Counted from the first letter of the stretch, positions 45,036 through 52,996 are shown. The stretch: DNA of 64,000 nt from Enhydrobacter aerosaccus (GCA_903832005.1 CAIKZO010000090.1:16184-80183), one strand, 5' to 3'. Notes: generated from the letters alone by a model not told the origin. Made by a program: numbers and translations.

Positions 45036-46249
45036 CGGAGCCAGTAACGGAGCCGTTGCCGCTCGAAGGACTAAAAGTCCTCGACATCAGCTCGTTCATC
45101 GCCGCGCCCGTCGCGGCGGTGGTGCTGGCGGACTTCGGCGCCGACGTGATCAAGATCGAGCCGCCCGACGGCGACCCGCATCGCCAGAACTGGAAGAACG
45201 TCGGCTATCCGCGCGCCAACGTGAACTTCCCGTGGCAACTCGACGGTCGCCTGAAGCGCTCGATCGCGCTCGACCTCAAGAGTCCCGCGGCGCGGCCGAT
45301 CCTCGAAAAGCTGATCCAGCGCGCCGACGTGCTGATCGCCAACTTCCCGCCGCCCACGCGCGAGCGGCTGAAGCTGCGCTGGGAAGACATCGAGCCGATC
45401 AACCCGCGCCTCGTCTATTGCTCGCTCACCGGCTACGGCGAGACCGGGCCGGACCGCGACCGGCCGGGCTTCGACATCACCGCCTACTTCGGCCGCTCCG
45501 GCATCCTCGATGCCGGCCGCTACGAAGGCGCGCCGCCCGCGATCTCGCTGCCCGGGCAAGGCGACCGCGCGACCGCGATGACGCTGGTTGCTGCCATTCT
45601 TCTTGGCCTGCGCCGCCGCGACCAGACCGGCAAAGGCGGCTGGGTCGGCACTTCGCTCTATGCCAACGGCGCGTGGGCCAACGGCACGACGGTCGCCGGC
45701 GCCGCGATCGGCGCGAAGCTCCCGCCGCGCCAGCCGCCCGACCGGCCGCGCAACGCGCTCACCAATCTCTACGCCACCAAGGACGATCGCTGGCTGCAGC
45801 TGTTGGTGGTCCGCGACGATCGCCTGTGGGGCACGCTGTGCACTGCCATCGGCCGGCCCGAGCTCGCGACCGACCCGCGCTTCATCGATCGCGAGGAACG
45901 CAAGAAGCGTGCGCTCGAACTGCATGGCGTGCTGGCGCCGGTCTTCGCCAGCAGGACCTATCCCGAGTGGGTGAACGCTCTCGAGAAGACGGGCATTCCC
46001 TTCGGCGTGATCGGCCGCGTCGCCGACGTGGTCGACGACGAGCAGGCGCGCCACGCCGGCATCTTCGCCGACACGACCAATCCCGAGGTGCCACGCACCC
46101 TCAACAACCCGATCCGCCTGGGCTTCGCCAAGCCACGCGTCTCCGGCCCGCCCGCCGCCATCGGCGAGAACAACGACGAGATCCTGCGCGAGCTCGGCCA
46201 CAACGACGAAGAGATCGCCGCTCTCAAGAAGGCTGGCGCGTTGGGGTGA
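45032..46249 (+). CDS. CaiB/BaiF-type (family III) CoA-transferase, copy 2
   Basis: The 405-residue protein parallels copy 1 block for block: LEGLKVLDISSFIAAPVAAVVLADFGADVIKIEPPDGD, SLTGYGETGPDRDRPGFDITAYFGRSG, and LTNLYATKDDRWLQLL. The GTG start at 45032 overlaps the previous stop (GTGA). Frames open further upstream lie inside copy 1 and are ignored. The last 27 bases, encoding LKKAGALG and the stop, are repeated at 46362-46388 on the far side of a palindromic element, which is discussed separately. Substrate is unknown. Confidence 0.93.
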   Translation: MTEPVTEPLPLEGLKVLDISSFIAAPVAAVVLADFGADVIKIEPPDGDPHRQNWKNVGYPRANVNFPWQLDGRLKRSIALDLKSPAARPILEKLIQRADVLIANFPPPTRERLKLRWEDIEPINPRLVYCSLTGYGETGPDRDRPGFDITAYFGRSGILDAGRYEGAPPAISLPGQGDRATAMTLVAAILLGLRRRDQTGKGGWVGTSLYANGAWANGTTVAGAAIGAKLPPRQPPDRPRNALTNLYATKDDRWLQLLVVRDDRLWGTLCTAIGRPELATDPRFIDREERKKRALELHGVLAPVFASRTYPEWVNALEKTGIPFGVIGRVADVVDDEQARHAGIFADTTNPEVPRTLNNPIRLGFAKPRVSGPPAAIGENNDEILRELGHNDEEIAALKKAGALG

Positions 46250-46388
46250 CCTGTCGCGCTCGGTCCATCTTGTCGTCCTGAGCGCAGCGAAGGACCTAAG
46301 CTCTCAACAACGCCTTTGGTCGAAGCCTTAGATCCTTCGCTGCGCTCAGGATGACAGTTGGCTCAAGAAGGCTGGCGCGCTCGGCTGA
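46223..46388. repeat. Palindromic interspersed element flanked by a 27-bp direct repeat
   Basis: Two 30-base arms (46271-46300 and 46327-46356) with core TCCTGAGCGCAGCGAAGGA are inverted and separated by a 26-base loop. They differ at only two paired positions, one of which is a G-T pair. Flanking them are direct copies of 27 bases (46223-46249 and 46362-46388), identical at 24 positions. The left copy is the 3' end of the CoA-transferase gene. The right copy contains the last codons of the convergent DUF1194 gene on the other strand. The arms could form a strong hairpin and end both transcripts. Confidence 0.75.
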
Positions 46389-47091
46389 GGCCGGCGATCT
46401 CCTGGATCAGCTTCTTGGTCAATGAGCGGCCGAACGACTCGTGTCCTTCGGCGATCACGGTGAAGGACCCGGGACCGCCGATGACATTGTCCTGGAAATA
46501 TTTCTCGAGGCCGCCCGGCGGGTTCGTGTGCTCGGGGCGAAATGATTCTTCGGCCGGCGTCATGATCACCAGCGCATTGATCGTGATGCCCTTCTCGAGC
46601 GCCCGGTCGCGGGCATCGATGACCGACAGGCCGGAATTGTTGTTGCCGTCGCCCGAGATATCGATGACGCGGCGCTCCGACGCAAAGGGAGCGTTCTCGA
46701 TCTGACGCACCGAATAGTCGATGGCGCTGCTGATCGAGGTGCTGCCGATCGACGAGCGCGGCGCTTCGATCAACTTGTCACCGAAGCCGCGCGCCGCACC
46801 GGCACCGTCGATCACCGTCCAGTCGACGACGACGTTCTGCACGCCGGCCGTCGCCCATTCGACAAAGCAGACGGCAATGCGCCGGTTCGGGCCGGAAGTG
46901 ATGGCGCGCACGACATCCGCGTCGGCCAGGGCAGCGGCCGCACCCTCGCGCTGCAGCCGGAACTTAGGCTCGGTCACGCTGCGCGAGACGTCAGCGGCGA
47001 GCACCAGCAGCATGTCGACAGGGTCCGCGGCCCAAGCAGCGAAGGGGAGGAACGCGACGGCAAGACCCAGAAGCGCAATCAGCCTTCTCAT
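46363..47091 (-). CDS. DUF1194 (VWA-like) secreted protein
   Basis: The 242-residue protein has a signal peptide ending near AAWAAD and then a von Willebrand A-like fold. The MIDAS-type motif is D-x-S-x-S in LAADVSRSVTEPKF, with further conserved blocks FVEWATAG, GSTSISSAIDY and RVIDISGDGNNNSG. The function of DUF1194 is not known; metal-dependent protein binding is a reasonable guess. The final residues RARQPS and the stop are encoded by the complement of the CoA-transferase tail copy at 46362-46388. Confidence 0.88.
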   Translation of the reverse strand: MRRLIALLGLAVAFLPFAAWAADPVDMLLVLAADVSRSVTEPKFRLQREGAAAALADADVVRAITSGPNRRIAVCFVEWATAGVQNVVVDWTVIDGAGAARGFGDKLIEAPRSSIGSTSISSAIDYSVRQIENAPFASERRVIDISGDGNNNSGLSVIDARDRALEKGITINALVIMTPAEESFRPEHTNPPGGLEKYFQDNVIGGPGSFTVIAEGHESFGRSLTKKLIQEIAGLSRARQPS

Positions 47092-47141
47092 CGAATGCCT
47101 CCCTGATGACAGCGAGCATTAAACATCGGACACTCGGGGCC

Positions 47142-47474
47142 ATGGCGGCCCGCTTTTCGACCTATGCAGAATTCTGGCCATTCTATCTCGGCGAGCACCG
47201 CAAGCCGTCGACCCGAGCCGTGCATTACGTCGGCAGCATCGCTTCAGTCGCGATGCTGATCCTGGCAGTCGCCACTCGCAACTGGTGGCTACTCCTGGCA
47301 GTCCCGTTCCTTGGCTATGGGCCCGCCTGGTTCGGCCACTTCTTCATCGAGAAGAACCGGCCCGCTACATTCCAAGCCCCGGTATGGTCCCTGGTCAGCG
47401 ACTACCGCATGTGCGGTCTCTTCCTGACCGGACGCCTCGGTCACGAATTGATGAGGCATCAAATCCGGCTGTAG
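47142..47474 (+). CDS. DUF962 / Mpo1-like membrane protein
   Basis: The 110-residue protein has the DUF962 signature FWPFYLGEHRKPSTRAVHYVGS, where the two His may bind iron as in yeast Mpo1, a dioxygenase of 2-hydroxy fatty acids. Two or three hydrophobic helices follow (SVAMLILAVATRNWWLLLAVPFLGYGPAWFGHFFIEKN). The second His pair expected for the family is in GHFFIEKNRPATF. The ATG at 47142 starts close to the conserved block; one at 47106 would add 12 residues. It is followed after 20 bases by the DUF255 gene. Confidence 0.83.
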   Translation: MAARFSTYAEFWPFYLGEHRKPSTRAVHYVGSIASVAMLILAVATRNWWLLLAVPFLGYGPAWFGHFFIEKNRPATFQAPVWSLVSDYRMCGLFLTGRLGHELMRHQIRL

Positions 47475-47494
47475 CGGCACGCCGTAGACAGGCC

Positions 47495-49270
47495 ATGAAA
47501 CGCCTGCTCGTCCTCCTGCTGCTTTTCGTCTCCAGCGTCGCGCACGCTGAGACTCCTTCTTTGCCCTGGAAGAAGTGGGACCCCGCGCTGCTCGATCAGG
47601 CGGGCAAGGAGCATAAGTACATCCTGCTGCATATGGCGGCGGTGTGGTGTCACTGGTGCCACGTGATGGAAGGCACGACCTACGCTGACCCCGCCATCCA
47701 GAAGACCATCCTCGACAAGTTCATTCCGGTACGCGTCGACCAGGACGCCGATCCCGAGCTCAGCTACCGCTATGAGGATTGGGGCTGGCCCGCGACCATC
47801 ATGCTCGACAAGGACGGCAACGAGATCTTCAAGCGCCGCGGCTATATCCCGCCCGAGCTGTTCGCCAAGCTGCTGGTCGCGGTGATCGAGGATCCGTCGG
47901 CCCTGCCGGCATTGGACAAGACGGCCGCGATCGATCCCAACGTTGTGGGCCTCAGCGCCGATCGGCGCGCCAGCATCGAGGCGGCGCTGCTGCAGGGCTA
48001 CGACAAGCAGCATGGCGGCTTCGGCGATGCGCAGCATTTCATCCAGGCCGACACGATCGAATGGGCGCTCGAGCGCAGCCGTCCCCTGAAGCGCAATACC
48101 GATACAAATGTCTGGCAGGACGTCGCCACGCGCACGCTCGCCGGCGCGCGCAAGATCGTCGATCCGGTGTGGGGCGGCATGTTCCAGTACTCCGACAAGA
48201 TGGACTGGTCGGGCCCGCACTTCGAGAAGCTGCTGAACATCCAGCGCGACGCCATGCGCAGCTACGTGCTGGCCTACGAGATCGGCCACGATCCTGCCGA
48301 CCTCAAGGCGGCACAGGATATCGGCCGCTGGCTGATGGATTTCATGCGCAGCGACAGCGGCGCCTTCTACACCAGCCAGGATGCCGATGTGGCCGCGGGC
48401 GAACATGGTGACGTGTTCTACGCCAAGCCCGACGCCCAGCGCCGCGCCGGCGCGCAGCCGCCGATCGACAAGAACTCCTATGCGCGCGAGAATGGCTGGG
48501 CGGTTGCCAGCCTCGCCATGCTCTCTGACGTCACCGGCGACAAGAAGCTGCTCGAGGCTGCTCAACGCGCCTACGACTGGGTGCTGGCAAATCGCCGCGC
48601 GCCGAACGGTGGCTTCGGTCACAGCCGCGCCGCGGACGACGACACCCATCTCGGCGACACGCTCGCCATGGCCGAAGCGGCGATGGCGCTCTATCGCAGC
48701 ATCGCCGAGCGGCGCTATCTCGCCAACGCGACCGACTTCGCCAACGTGATCGCGCGCGACCACAAGGACCCGGCCGGCGGCTACATGGTGCGCGCCCCCG
48801 AGCCCGGCGCGAAGGGCGTGCTGGCCAAGCCGGTGAAGCAGATCGACGAGAACGTGGCCACGATCCGCCTGTTCAACCTGCTGGCGCGCAATACCGGCAA
48901 GGCCAGCTTCCGTGGCGATGCCGAGCATGGCATGCGCTTTCTGCTGCAACTCGCGGCCAATGACTTCGTGGTGCCGGGCGCGCTCGTCGCCGACCGCGAA
49001 CTCGGCCGCGAGCCGGCCCACGTCACCATCGTCGGCGCCAAGGACGATCCCGAGGCGCAGGCGCTCTATGCGGCGGCCCGCACCTATCCGACGCGGTACC
49101 TGCGTATCGAATGGCTCGACCCGCGCGAGGGACCGTTGCCCGCGGCCGATGTCGAATACCCCGAGATGCCCCAGGCGGCGGCCTTTGCCTGCGCCAATGG
49201 CACCTGCTCTTTGCCGGTCTTCACGGCCGCGGAAGTCCATCGCACCGTCGACAAAGTCGACAACCGGTAG
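47495..49270 (+). CDS. DUF255 thioredoxin-domain protein (YyaL/spermatogenesis-associated 20-like), secreted
   Basis: The 591-residue protein has a signal peptide (MKRLLVLLLLFVSSVAHAE), a thioredoxin-like DUF255 domain with the motif Cys52-His-Trp-Cys55 in AVWCHWCHVMEGTTY, and a long six-hairpin-type helical domain. That domain contains GYDKQHGGFGDAQHFIQAD, GGMFQYSDKMDW and GAFYTSQDADVAAGEHGDVFY, all typical. It is shorter than the usual about 670 residues and, unlike most family members, it carries an export signal. The long domain resembles sugar-processing enzymes, but no activity is established. The ATG at 47495 opens on the signal peptide. Confidence 0.87.
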   Translation: MKRLLVLLLLFVSSVAHAETPSLPWKKWDPALLDQAGKEHKYILLHMAAVWCHWCHVMEGTTYADPAIQKTILDKFIPVRVDQDADPELSYRYEDWGWPATIMLDKDGNEIFKRRGYIPPELFAKLLVAVIEDPSALPALDKTAAIDPNVVGLSADRRASIEAALLQGYDKQHGGFGDAQHFIQADTIEWALERSRPLKRNTDTNVWQDVATRTLAGARKIVDPVWGGMFQYSDKMDWSGPHFEKLLNIQRDAMRSYVLAYEIGHDPADLKAAQDIGRWLMDFMRSDSGAFYTSQDADVAAGEHGDVFYAKPDAQRRAGAQPPIDKNSYARENGWAVASLAMLSDVTGDKKLLEAAQRAYDWVLANRRAPNGGFGHSRAADDDTHLGDTLAMAEAAMALYRSIAERRYLANATDFANVIARDHKDPAGGYMVRAPEPGAKGVLAKPVKQIDENVATIRLFNLLARNTGKASFRGDAEHGMRFLLQLAANDFVVPGALVADRELGREPAHVTIVGAKDDPEAQALYAAARTYPTRYLRIEWLDPREGPLPAADVEYPEMPQAAAFACANGTCSLPVFTAAEVHRTVDKVDNR

Positions 49271-49290
49271 CCTCTCGCCTCCCCCCTTGC

Positions 49291-49343
49291 GTCCTCGGGG
49301 GTCGGGAGCCACATTGGGGGCTACCGCGAAATCTCCCGAGGAC
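49291..49343 (+). promoter_or_regulatory. Leader pairing that would cover the cnoX ribosome-binding site
   Basis: GTCCTCGGG (49291-49299) is exactly complementary to CCCGAGGAC (49335-49343), which contains the GAGGA ribosome-binding site of cnoX (ATG 49346). The same upstream G-run can instead pair with the C-run at 49281-49286. The two structures exclude each other. Confidence 0.35.
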
Positions 49344-49345
49344 CC

Positions 49346-50278
49346 ATGGAACCGATGCTGCAGGGCGCTGCGCCGCAAGCTGTGCCCGCCGATCTGATCA
49401 AGGATAGCGACCAGACCAAGTTCGCCAAGGACGTGCTCGAAGCCTCGCGCACCGTGCCGGTGGTCGTCGATTTCTGGGCGCCGTGGTGCGGACCCTGCAA
49501 GACCCTGCAGCCGATGATCGAGAAGGTCGTCAAGGAGGCCAAGGGCAAGGTCAAGCTGGTCAAGATCGACATCGACAAGAACCAGATGCTGGCCCAGCAG
49601 CTGCGCATCCAGTCGATCCCGGCGGTCTACGCCTTCTTCGGCGGCCGCCCGATCGACGGTTTCATGGGCGCCGTGCCCGAAAGCGAAGTGAAGGGCTTCG
49701 TCGATCGCCTCATCCAGGCGTCCGGCGGCGCTACCGAGGATCCCGCCGCGGTACAGGTCGCCGAGCTTCTGGAGCAGGCCAAGGCCGCCGTGGCGCAGAA
49801 CGACATGGATACCGCCGCGCAGATCTATAGCGAGATCCTGGGCGCGGAGCCCACCAACGTGACCGCGCTCGCCGGTCTGGCGCGCTACCAGGTTTCGATC
49901 GACGACATGGAGCAGGCCAAGGAATTGCTGGCCCAGATTCCGGCCAAGGAAAAGAACCACCCCGACGTCGTCGTGGCCCAGGCCGCGATCGATCTCGCCG
50001 AGAAGGCCAAGGAAGCCGGACCGGTCGACGATCTCAAGGCGAAGGCCGCGGCCAACCCGAAGGACTTCCAGTCGCGCCTCGATCTTGCGATGGCCTATTG
50101 GGCCGGCGCACAGAAGCAGGAAGCGATCGACGAGCTGCTGTCGATGATCAAGCTCGACCGTGCCTGGAACGAGGGCGCCGCGCGCCAGCAACTGTTGAAG
50201 TTCTTCGAGGCGCTGGGTTTCACCGATCCGCTCTCCGTCGACGGACGCAAGCGGCTCTCGACCATCCTGTTCTCGTGA
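49346..50278 (+). CDS. cnoX: Thioredoxin-TPR protein, CnoX (YbbN) type
   Basis: The 310-residue cytoplasmic protein combines a thioredoxin domain with a TPR-like helical part. The active motif VVDFWAPWCGPCKTLQP has Cys48 and Cys51. The helical part from about residue 130 includes AVAQNDMDTAAQIYSEILGAEPTNVTALAGLARYQ and a final ELLSMIKLDRAWNEGAARQQLLKFFEALG. CnoX proteins protect clients from oxidation and hand them to chaperonins. The complete WCGPC motif suggests that it is redox-active, as reported for alphaproteobacterial forms. Its stop overlaps the GTG of the LON-domain gene. Confidence 0.92.
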   Translation: MEPMLQGAAPQAVPADLIKDSDQTKFAKDVLEASRTVPVVVDFWAPWCGPCKTLQPMIEKVVKEAKGKVKLVKIDIDKNQMLAQQLRIQSIPAVYAFFGGRPIDGFMGAVPESEVKGFVDRLIQASGGATEDPAAVQVAELLEQAKAAVAQNDMDTAAQIYSEILGAEPTNVTALAGLARYQVSIDDMEQAKELLAQIPAKEKNHPDVVVAQAAIDLAEKAKEAGPVDDLKAKAAANPKDFQSRLDLAMAYWAGAQKQEAIDELLSMIKLDRAWNEGAARQQLLKFFEALGFTDPLSVDGRKRLSTILFS

Positions 50279-50973
50279 GCGACAGGAACCCGTTCGATCC
50301 GAGCTTCGAGCGGCTGCCTGACACGCTGCCGATCTTCCCGCTGTCGGGCGTGCTGCTGCTGCCCGGCGGCAAGCTGCCGCTCAACATCTTCGAGCCGCGC
50401 TATCTCTCGATGATCTTCGATTCGCTGGCCGGACACCGCATGATCGGCATGGTCCAGCCGATCCAGCCCGGCGGCTACGCCGGCGATGGTCTGCCGGGCG
50501 ATGACGGACGGCCCAAGGTGCACCAGGTCGGCTGCGCCGGCCGCGTGGTCAGCTTCAACGAAACCGAGGACGGCCGGCTGCTGCTGGCCCTGTCCGGCGT
50601 CTGCCGCTTCCAGATCAGCCGCGAACTCGACATGGCCCAGGGCGGCTACCGCCGAGTCTCCGCCCTGTTCTCGCCCTACCGCGCCGATCTCGACCATGCC
50701 GACGAGATGGTCGCCTTGGATCGAGAGCGACTCATGGCCGGCCTCGCCGCCTTCTTCCGCGGCAAGAACCTGTCGACCGACTGGGATGCGGTGAAGAACG
50801 CCGACGACCTCAACCTGGTCAATTCGCTGTCCATGGTCCTGCCCTTCGGTCCGGCCGAGAAGCAGGCGCTGCTGGAGGCAGCGGACACCACGGCCCGTGC
50901 CAAGCTGCTGGTCGCTTTCCTCGAAATGACCGCCTTCGGCTCGCCGCCCGACACGCCCCAGCGCGCGAACTAG
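50275..50973 (+). CDS. LON substrate-binding-domain protein
   Basis: The 232-residue protein consists of the N-terminal substrate-binding domain of Lon protease without ATPase or protease parts. Marks are LPIFPLSGVLLLPGGKLPLNIFEPRYLSMI, VGCAGRVVSFNETEDGRLLLALSGVCRF and the helical C-terminal half. The GTG start overlaps the cnoX stop (GTGA), and the frame open further upstream lies within cnoX. Neighbourhood with CnoX suggests a protein-quality role, but the function of such stand-alone domains is not established. Confidence 0.9.
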   Translation: MSDRNPFDPSFERLPDTLPIFPLSGVLLLPGGKLPLNIFEPRYLSMIFDSLAGHRMIGMVQPIQPGGYAGDGLPGDDGRPKVHQVGCAGRVVSFNETEDGRLLLALSGVCRFQISRELDMAQGGYRRVSALFSPYRADLDHADEMVALDRERLMAGLAAFFRGKNLSTDWDAVKNADDLNLVNSLSMVLPFGPAEKQALLEAADTTARAKLLVAFLEMTAFGSPPDTPQRAN

Positions 50974-50992
50974 CGGCGTGCTATAAAGGGGC

Positions 50993-51196
50993 ATGTCCGA
51001 CGAAGCCCCGCGCCGTTCCGGCGTCGATCCCAAACTGCTCGAAATCCTGGTCTGCCCGGCCACGCACGGTCCGCTGGAATACGATGCGGCGGCCGGCGAA
51101 CTGATCAGCCGCAAGGCAGGCCTCGCCTATCCGATCCGCGACGGCATCCCGATCATGCTGGTGAGCGAAGCCCGTCCACTCGGGGGCAATTCGTGA
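50993..51196 (+). CDS. Trm112-family small protein (YcaR-like)
   Basis: The 67-residue protein matches the bacterial Trm112/YcaR family: [52 protein letters not shown]. In eukaryotes and some bacteria, Trm112 proteins activate methyltransferases. Only one cysteine of the usual zinc ribbon is seen, in VCPATHG, so a metal site is doubtful. Its TGA overlaps the GTG start of the DUF971 gene. Confidence 0.9.
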   Translation: MSDEAPRRSGVDPKLLEILVCPATHGPLEYDAAAGELISRKAGLAYPIRDGIPIMLVSEARPLGGNS

Positions 51197-51606
51197 CCAC
51201 CGATTTTCCCAAGGCCGCCCCCGACGAAGGCAGCTACGAGGCCGCGACCGCGCCGTGGCCGGACGAGCTGCGCGTCTTCAAGGAAGGCGCGCGCATCGAC
51301 ATCGATTTCTCCGACGGCAAGAAGTTCAGCCTGCCGGCCGAGTACCTGCGGGTCGAGAGCCCGTCGGCCGAAGTGCAAGGCCACGGCGGCCCCGCGACCA
51401 AGAAGCTGGTGTCGGGTCGGCGGCACGTGAAGATCGTCACCGTCGAGCCGGTCGGCAATTACGCCATCCGCATCGTCTTCGACGACCGGCACGACAGCGG
51501 CATCTACAGCTGGTCGTACCTGCACGAACTTGGCGAGACGCAGACCGAGAAGTGGGCTGCCTACCAGGCCGCATTGTTGTTCAAAGGCCTGAGCCGGGAC
51601 CCCTGA
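51193..51606 (+). CDS. DUF971 (GBBH-like N-terminal domain) protein
   Basis: The 137-residue protein has a DUF971 domain, the N-terminal module also found in gamma-butyrobetaine hydroxylase and ApbC-type proteins. Marks are [74 protein letters not shown] and the final WAAYQAALL. The GTG start at 51193 overlaps the Trm112 stop. DUF971 has been linked to Fe-S cluster and ubiquinone-related genes, but its role here cannot be proved. Confidence 0.88.
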   Translation: MTTDFPKAAPDEGSYEAATAPWPDELRVFKEGARIDIDFSDGKKFSLPAEYLRVESPSAEVQGHGGPATKKLVSGRRHVKIVTVEPVGNYAIRIVFDDRHDSGIYSWSYLHELGETQTEKWAAYQAALLFKGLSRDP

Positions 51607-51623
51607 GGCAAGAGAGTGAGACC

Positions 51624-52880
51624 ATGAAGATCGTCATTGCCGGCGCCGGCATCGGCGGCCTCACCGCCGCGATGTGCCTGAAGCGCGCGGGTTTCGATGT
51701 CGAGGTGTTCGACTCCGTGAGCGAGCTTCGGCCGCTGGGTGTCGGCATCAACATCCAGGCCGGCGCCGTGCGCATCCTGTCGAGCCTCGGCATGGAGCCA
51801 GCGCTGGCCGCGACCGGCATCGAGACGCGCGAGCTGCGCTACGCCAACCGCCATGGCCAGACCATTTGGGCCGATCCGCGCGGCCGTCATGCCGGCCTGC
51901 CGTGGCCGCAGTTCTCGATCCATCGCGGCGAGTTGCAGATGATCCTGTTCGAGACGGCAAAGAAGATCGTCGGTGCCGACAAGATCAAGTTCGGCCGCCG
52001 CATCTCGAGCTTCGAGCAGAAGGGCGCCAAAGTCGTGGCAACCTTCGTCGATCGCGACGGCAACACGGTCGAGACGACGGAGTCCGACATCCTGATCGGC
52101 GCCGACGGCATCCACTCCGCCGTGCGCGCGCGCTTCTATCCCAACGAAGGCCCGCCCAAGTGGCAGGGCATCCTGATGTGGCGCGGCGTCACCGTGGGCA
52201 AGCCGTATCTCGGCGGCAATACGATGGTGCAGGCCGGTCATCACACGCAGAAGTTCGTCTGCTATCCGATCAGCCGTGCCCATGCCGAGAAGGGCGAGGC
52301 GCTGATCAACTGGATCTGCGACCTCCACATGGGCGACGGTGCCATGCTGCCGCGCGAGGACTGGAACCGGCCGGGCAAGCTCGAAGACTTCCTGCCGCGC
52401 TTCAAGGACTGGAAGTTCGACTGGCTCGACGTGCCCGAGGTGATCCGGAGCGCGCACACGATCCTGGAATTCCCGATGGTCGACCGCGATCCGCTGCCGC
52501 GCTGGAGCCATGGCCGCATCACGCTGTTGGGCGACGCTGCGCATCCGATGTATCCGATCGGTTCGAACGGCGCCTCGCAGGCGATCATCGACGGCGAGGC
52601 GATCACGCAGGAGCTGGCGGTGGGCGACGATCCCGAAGTGGCCTTGCAGCGCTACGAGAAGCGCCGGCTGCCGCCGATGGCGCGCATCGTCGAGAGCAAC
52701 CGCCGCAAGGGCATCGACATCATGCTCGACATCGTGGAAGAGCGCGCGCCGCAGGGCTTCACCGACCTCGATGCCGTCTTGCCGCCACAGGAGCTGGAGA
52801 AGATCGTCGCCGACTACAAGCAGCTCGTGGCGCAGGATCGCGAGACCCTGCTCAAGCTGGCGAAGGCGAATGCACAATAA
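51624..52880 (+). CDS. FAD-dependent monooxygenase (aromatic hydroxylase type)
   Basis: The 418-residue flavoprotein has the FAD_binding_3 pattern. The dinucleotide fold is VIAGAGIGGLTAAMCLKRAGFDVEVFD, the DG motif lies in DILIGADGIHSAVRARF, and the GD motif in ITLLGDAAHPMYPIGSNGASQAI. The substrate is not evident; relatives hydroxylate phenols, hydroxybenzoates or urate-like compounds. The ATG at 51624 opens on the first strand. The last codon and stop run directly into the A-run that is the terminator T-run of the minus-strand small RNA. Confidence 0.9.
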   Translation: MKIVIAGAGIGGLTAAMCLKRAGFDVEVFDSVSELRPLGVGINIQAGAVRILSSLGMEPALAATGIETRELRYANRHGQTIWADPRGRHAGLPWPQFSIHRGELQMILFETAKKIVGADKIKFGRRISSFEQKGAKVVATFVDRDGNTVETTESDILIGADGIHSAVRARFYPNEGPPKWQGILMWRGVTVGKPYLGGNTMVQAGHHTQKFVCYPISRAHAEKGEALINWICDLHMGDGAMLPREDWNRPGKLEDFLPRFKDWKFDWLDVPEVIRSAHTILEFPMVDRDPLPRWSHGRITLLGDAAHPMYPIGSNGASQAIIDGEAITQELAVGDDPEVALQRYEKRRLPPMARIVESNRRKGIDIMLDIVEERAPQGFTDLDAVLPPQELEKIVADYKQLVAQDRETLLKLAKANAQ

Positions 52881-52904
52881 AAAACCGGCCCTTGTCAGGA
52901 CCGG
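52879..52904 (-). terminator. Intrinsic terminator of the minus-strand small RNA
   Basis: On the minus strand CCGGTCC (52904-52898) pairs with GGGCCGG (52891-52885) across the loop TGACAA, with one G-T pair, and is followed by TTTTTT (52884-52879). It is the only hairpin with a clear T-run that I found in the window. It points away from both neighbouring genes, which are on the plus strand. Confidence 0.7.
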
Positions 52905-52949
52905 CCGTGGTAGCGGTTGGACCCGGTCATTACATCACCGGCCGCCACC
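52879..52949 (-). ncRNA. Candidate 71-nt structured small RNA with its own promoter and terminator
   Basis: Reading 5' to 3' on the minus strand, GGUGGCGG (52949-52942) pairs with CCGCUACC (52916-52909). CCGGU (52941-52937) pairs with ACCGG (52927-52923) around the nine-base loop GAUGUAAUG, and GUCCAA stays single-stranded. After ACGG comes a 7-bp terminator hairpin (52904-52885) and six U residues. The first base lies five bases past a TATAAC box. All 71 bases are therefore accounted for by promoter-proximal start, stems, loops and terminator. The region lies between two plus-strand genes and has no coding role. Confidence 0.65.
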
Positions 52950-52953
52950 GAGA

Positions 52954-52981
52954 GTTATATAGGCGTCGATGATGACAGCAA
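52954..52981 (-). promoter_or_regulatory. Promoter of the candidate small RNA
   Basis: TTGCTG (52981-52976) and TATAAC (52959-52954) on the minus strand are 16 bases apart, the same layout as the phaA promoter candidate. Transcription would start near 52949, the first base of the RNA's outer stem. Confidence 0.55.
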
Positions 52982-52996
52982 TGTGGCAGTGATCTT

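Noticed and set aside
47459..50191. A 910-codon minus-strand open frame opposite the DUF255 and cnoX genes
   Set aside because: It spans two separate genes and their spacer on the other strand, has no domain, and is best explained by high GC at third positions.
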